Origin: Polyangiaceae bacterium
Lineage (GTDB): Bacteria; Myxococcota_A; Polyangia; Polyangiales; Polyangiaceae
Assembly: GCA_016715885.1 (NCBI GenBank)
Contig: JADJXL010000001.1
Location: forward strand, 687,501-751,500
DNA length: 64,000 nt
Direction: 5' to 3'
The number at the start of each line of letters is the position of its first letter. Position 1 is the stretch's first letter. The notes beneath the pieces were generated by a model. That model searched no databases. It had not been told where the DNA came from and saw only the letters and a list, made by a program, of their open reading frames with translations. The translations under genes and the position numbers were made by a program. Shown piece by piece: positions 61,625 to 64,000 of the stretch.

Positions 61625-64000
61625 TCACTGCGGCGCCGGCGGTATCAAGAACAGCACTTCACGCGGCACGCCGAGCGTCAGTTCCGATGGCGCGATACCG
61701 TTCTTTGCTTTCACGGTCAGCGTCGCCCGGAAAATCTGCGCGCTCGCGTTTTGCGGAATCGTCGTGTTTCCCTTGGGCACGACCTGAAAGCAAACCTTTT
61801 GCCCGGGCACGATTCCGAGCGCCGTCTCGTTGATGCCGTCCTGCATCTTCGAGATGCCCTTCGGGCCAGACCAGATGTCCGTCAGTTGCATCATGGCGTT
61901 CAGAGAGAAACAGGGCACACCTGGTTCGGCCGGATCCTCACCTCCAGGAGCATTGACCGCGATCTTGTCGATGAACGTGTCGACCGAATCGATCGGATCG
62001 TTGAAGTCGGGCGTGATCAGCGCACGCACGTCGAGCTTGATCGACTTGAGCAGCGCCTTGACTGCGTTGTCGAGCGTCACGTCGTTGAGCCCCGTACCCG
62101 CCGTGCTGATGTCGAAAATCAGTCGGCACGTTCCGCCGGGGTTCTCTGCGTTCATCGGGCCGTCTGGATTGATGAACCCACCATTGAGCCCCGTGCCGCA
62201 CTTGATGCCACCGAATGCCGACGGCGATACGTACGACTCCGTCTGATCCGCGAGATACGCCATGTCTTCGTACGGATCGGCTCCCGCGCGAGCTCCATCC
62301 GCCGATGACACGCCGATGAATCGCGCGCCTCTGTTCTTCATCGCCGTGACGAGCTGATCGATCGTGGGCGTAGGGAAGGGGGGCGTGTCGTTGAACGAGT
62401 ACGTATCGTGCAGCGCGTTGGGATTGTTCGAGCGACGCCCGTTGTGGAACGGCGCATCCGTGACCGCGATGAGGATCGGTAACGATGTATCGCGGAAGCG
62501 CAGCGATCCGTACCGACCGCCGGGCGCACCGAGCGGGGCCATCTGACCGCCATCCCAGATCAAGTAGTAGTCCGTGAGCGCTCGATGCATCGCCGCAACA
62601 TGTGATTCCGGGCCGTCTCCGCCATCGTGCACGTTGAGGCCAAACACCGCAGAGATGTTGTCGGCAAGCGCCGTGCTCACATACCCCGTCGTGCCCGCTA
62701 CGTAGAACGGCAAGTCGACGCCTGCTGTGCCGTACAAGCCGGTGGGGAAATCATCAAAGCCTGCAACGCCCACGGCGAGGTCTGGAATCGACGCCTTGAG
62801 CTTCGTGATGATTGCGTTGAGGTTGTTCTTCAGATTTTGGATTTCGCCGCCCATCGTCGCCGTCGTGTCGACCATGAACGCGACGTCACCCTGGTTCAGA
62901 TTCGTTCGAAGCGGAACGATGTTCACCGCTGGCGACGGAGGCCCGAGGTACGGCAGGACGAAGTAGTACTTGCCCAGCGTTCCAGGCGTCACGAACGGAT
63001 TGCGTGGATCCGACCCCAATTCCTTTTCGATGAGATCGTTTGTCCCGTCGCCATCCGTGTCGGGGTTTGTCCGGTCCGTCTCGAGCTCGTCGAGCATGCA
63101 GTTGAGGTTCGCGTCTTCGTTCTTGTCGAGAATCCCGTCGGCATCCGAATCCACATCGAGAAAGTCGTACTTGCCGTCGTTGTCCGCATCCGGCACGGGA
63201 TCGTTGATCATGTGACCAGGGCCGGCTTCACACAGGTCGGACAAACCATCCCCATCGCTGTCCAAGTCTTGATAAGCCGGCTTGTTGTCCCCGTCGGGAT
63301 CCGCCACGCCTTCGAATGTGTCGCTGATCGTGTCGTTGTCGCTGTCGAGGTCCGATAGATCGGGCAAGCCGTCGCCGTCCGTGTCGACGGCTTGACCACC
63401 GACGAGCTCGAGCGTGTCGACGAGTGAGTCGTTGTCGTTGTCCGGATCGGCGTAGTCGGGAATGGCATCGCCATCAGTGTCAGCCGGGTTCGGCGCTGGC
63501 TTTTGCGCGTCGTATGGAGTTCCGTCCGGATAAACCTCGAGCAAGTCGGGCAACCCGTTGTCGTCGCTGTCGGTGTCACGGAAGTCGGGCAGCGCGTCGG
63601 TGTCGGAGTTTTGCGGAGTTGCACAACCAACCGATGCGGTTTGTCCTTCGAGACTGTCCGGGATCGAATCGTTGTCGCTGTCCAGATCGAGGTAGTCGGG
63701 GATGCTGTCACCGTCGGTATCGACGTTCGTCTCTTTGCCCTCAACCGTGTCCGATATCCCGTCGAAGTCCTCGTCGGGAGGGCAATTGCTCATTGGGGGA
63801 CCGCCGCCGGCGCCTGCGGAACCTCCCCCTCCGGCGGAACCACCGCTGCCGCCAGAACCGCCTCCTTCGCCTCCGCTTCCGCCCGAGCCCGAGCTCGACG
63901 AGGAGGACGCGTTTGTCGAAGAAGAACTGCTCGACGAGCTCGCATCGCCGCCTTCGCCGCCCATGCCTCCGCCGCCGCCCGTGGCGGTACCGGATGACGT
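61625..64000 (-). CDS. Surface protein with thrombospondin-type-3 repeats and vWA domain, N-terminus outside window
   Basis: The frame is open to the edge of the window; the codons above 63964 are Gly/Thr rich, so the true start and signal peptide lie beyond. A Ser/Gly-rich linker is followed by many calcium-binding DxDxDG-x2-D units (thrombospondin type 3, to about 330 residues in). A vWA-like domain comes next, with the MIDAS-type VAFMVDTTATMGGE and ITDAPF-like IAVTDAPFHNG later, then beta-rich C-terminal sequence. Such proteins usually bind metal and partner proteins on the cell surface. More than 790 residues are visible. It converges with the FGE-like lipoprotein gene. Confidence 0.8.
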   Translation of the reverse strand, partial: TSSGTATGGGGGMGGEGGDASSSSSSSSTNASSSSSSGSGGSGGEGGGSGGSGGSAGGGGSAGAGGGPPMSNCPPDEDFDGISDTVEGKETNVDTDGDSIPDYLDLDSDNDSIPDSLEGQTASVGCATPQNSDTDALPDFRDTDSDDNGLPDLLEVYPDGTPYDAQKPAPNPADTDGDAIPDYADPDNDNDSLVDTLELVGGQAVDTDGDGLPDLSDLDSDNDTISDTFEGVADPDGDNKPAYQDLDSDGDGLSDLCEAGPGHMINDPVPDADNDGKYDFLDVDSDADGILDKNEDANLNCMLDELETDRTNPDTDGDGTNDLIEKELGSDPRNPFVTPGTLGKYYFVLPYLGPPSPAVNIVPLRTNLNQGDVAFMVDTTATMGGEIQNLKNNLNAIITKLKASIPDLAVGVAGFDDFPTGLYGTAGVDLPFYVAGTTGYVSTALADNISAVFGLNVHDGGDGPESHVAAMHRALTDYYLIWDGGQMAPLGAPGGRYGSLRFRDTSLPILIAVTDAPFHNGRRSNNPNALHDTYSFNDTPPFPTPTIDQLVTAMKNRGARFIGVSSADGARAGADPYEDMAYLADQTESYVSPSAFGGIKCGTGLNGGFINPDGPMNAENPGGTCRLIFDISTAGTGLNDVTLDNAVKALLKSIKLDVRALITPDFNDPIDSVDTFIDKIAVNAPGGEDPAEPGVPCFSLNAMMQLTDIWSGPKGISKMQDGINETALGIVPGQKVCFQVVPKGNTTIPQNASAQIFRATLTVKAKNGIAPSELTLGVPREVLFLIPPAPQ

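Larger units (their letters stand above)
447..63646. repeat. Dispersed octamer GGACAAAC, about 34 copies
   Basis: By eye, 17 copies read GGACAAAC and 17 read GTTTGTCC, spread from 447 to 63646. Examples: 447, 2363, 2711, 2928, 4481, 5547, 8211, 9889, 9929, 13438, 19968, 20139, 30790, 34681, 34949, 35343, 36687, 42861, 48797, 53746, 58062, 60771, 63038, 63065, 63239 and 63639. They fall in all three frames of genes on both strands. Chance expectation from base composition is about two. Confidence 0.55.

Overview
The window reads as a stretch of chromosome from a myxobacterium (phylum Myxococcota), most likely order Polyangiales. The evidence is a moderately high GC content, many lipoproteins with poly-Ser or Gly linkers after the lipobox, IgGFc-binding-type and IPT/TIG lipoproteins, arrays of Cys-rich modules, thrombospondin-type-3 plus vWA surface proteins, and duplicated ParA-type ATPases. 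The placement below phylum is inference. I saw no rRNA, tRNA, CRISPR array, insertion sequence or prophage.

Layout. 1-1349 is the end of a membrane-anchored spermidine-synthase-like protein, closed by a strong terminator. 2250-4715 encodes the most surprising protein here: ethanolamine ammonia-lyase large and small subunits (EutB and EutC) fused in one chain and preceded by a Tat/lipoprotein export signal. From 11314 down to 4767 five genes run on the minus strand: a two-domain KaiC-like ATPase, a stand-alone receiver protein, a PilZ protein, and two large surface lipoproteins. 11594-15857 holds rpsB-tsf, a NodB-type deacetylase, an MlaF-like ABC ATPase and a small protein. 15888-22326 holds a CheR-like methyltransferase coupled to glnD, a TPR lipoprotein and a membrane protein. 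22345-24041 is parB-parA.

24579-31445 is the protein quality-control block: a small acidic protein, trigger factor, ClpP, ClpX and Lon. It is followed by a 113-base inverted-repeat element and purH. 33469-35141 is a second partition-like pair: a ParA ATPase fused to two TRASH-type zinc ribbons, plus a ribbon-helix-helix protein. Then come an RluA-family pseudouridine synthase and a glycogen-synthase-like enzyme with a degenerate substrate loop. 37922-41142 encodes two related transmembrane proteins with zinc ribbons and propeller-like outer domains. They precede four Cys-rich lipoproteins (41260-52918, up to 1655 residues) with 4, 5 or 13 copies of one module. The window ends with an L,D-transpeptidase, small lipoproteins, a YgiQ-type radical SAM protein, an NtrC-type regulator coupled to an FGE-like lipoprotein, and the larger part of a vWA surface protein.

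How it works together: the informational and proteostasis genes are ordinary for the phylum. The accessory content is dominated by exported proteins, consistent with a predatory or surface-active lifestyle. A second, sequence-level signal crosses all of this: the octamer GGACAAAC, or its complement, occurs about 34 times by eye in all reading frames and equally on both strands. That is far above the one or two copies expected from base composition.
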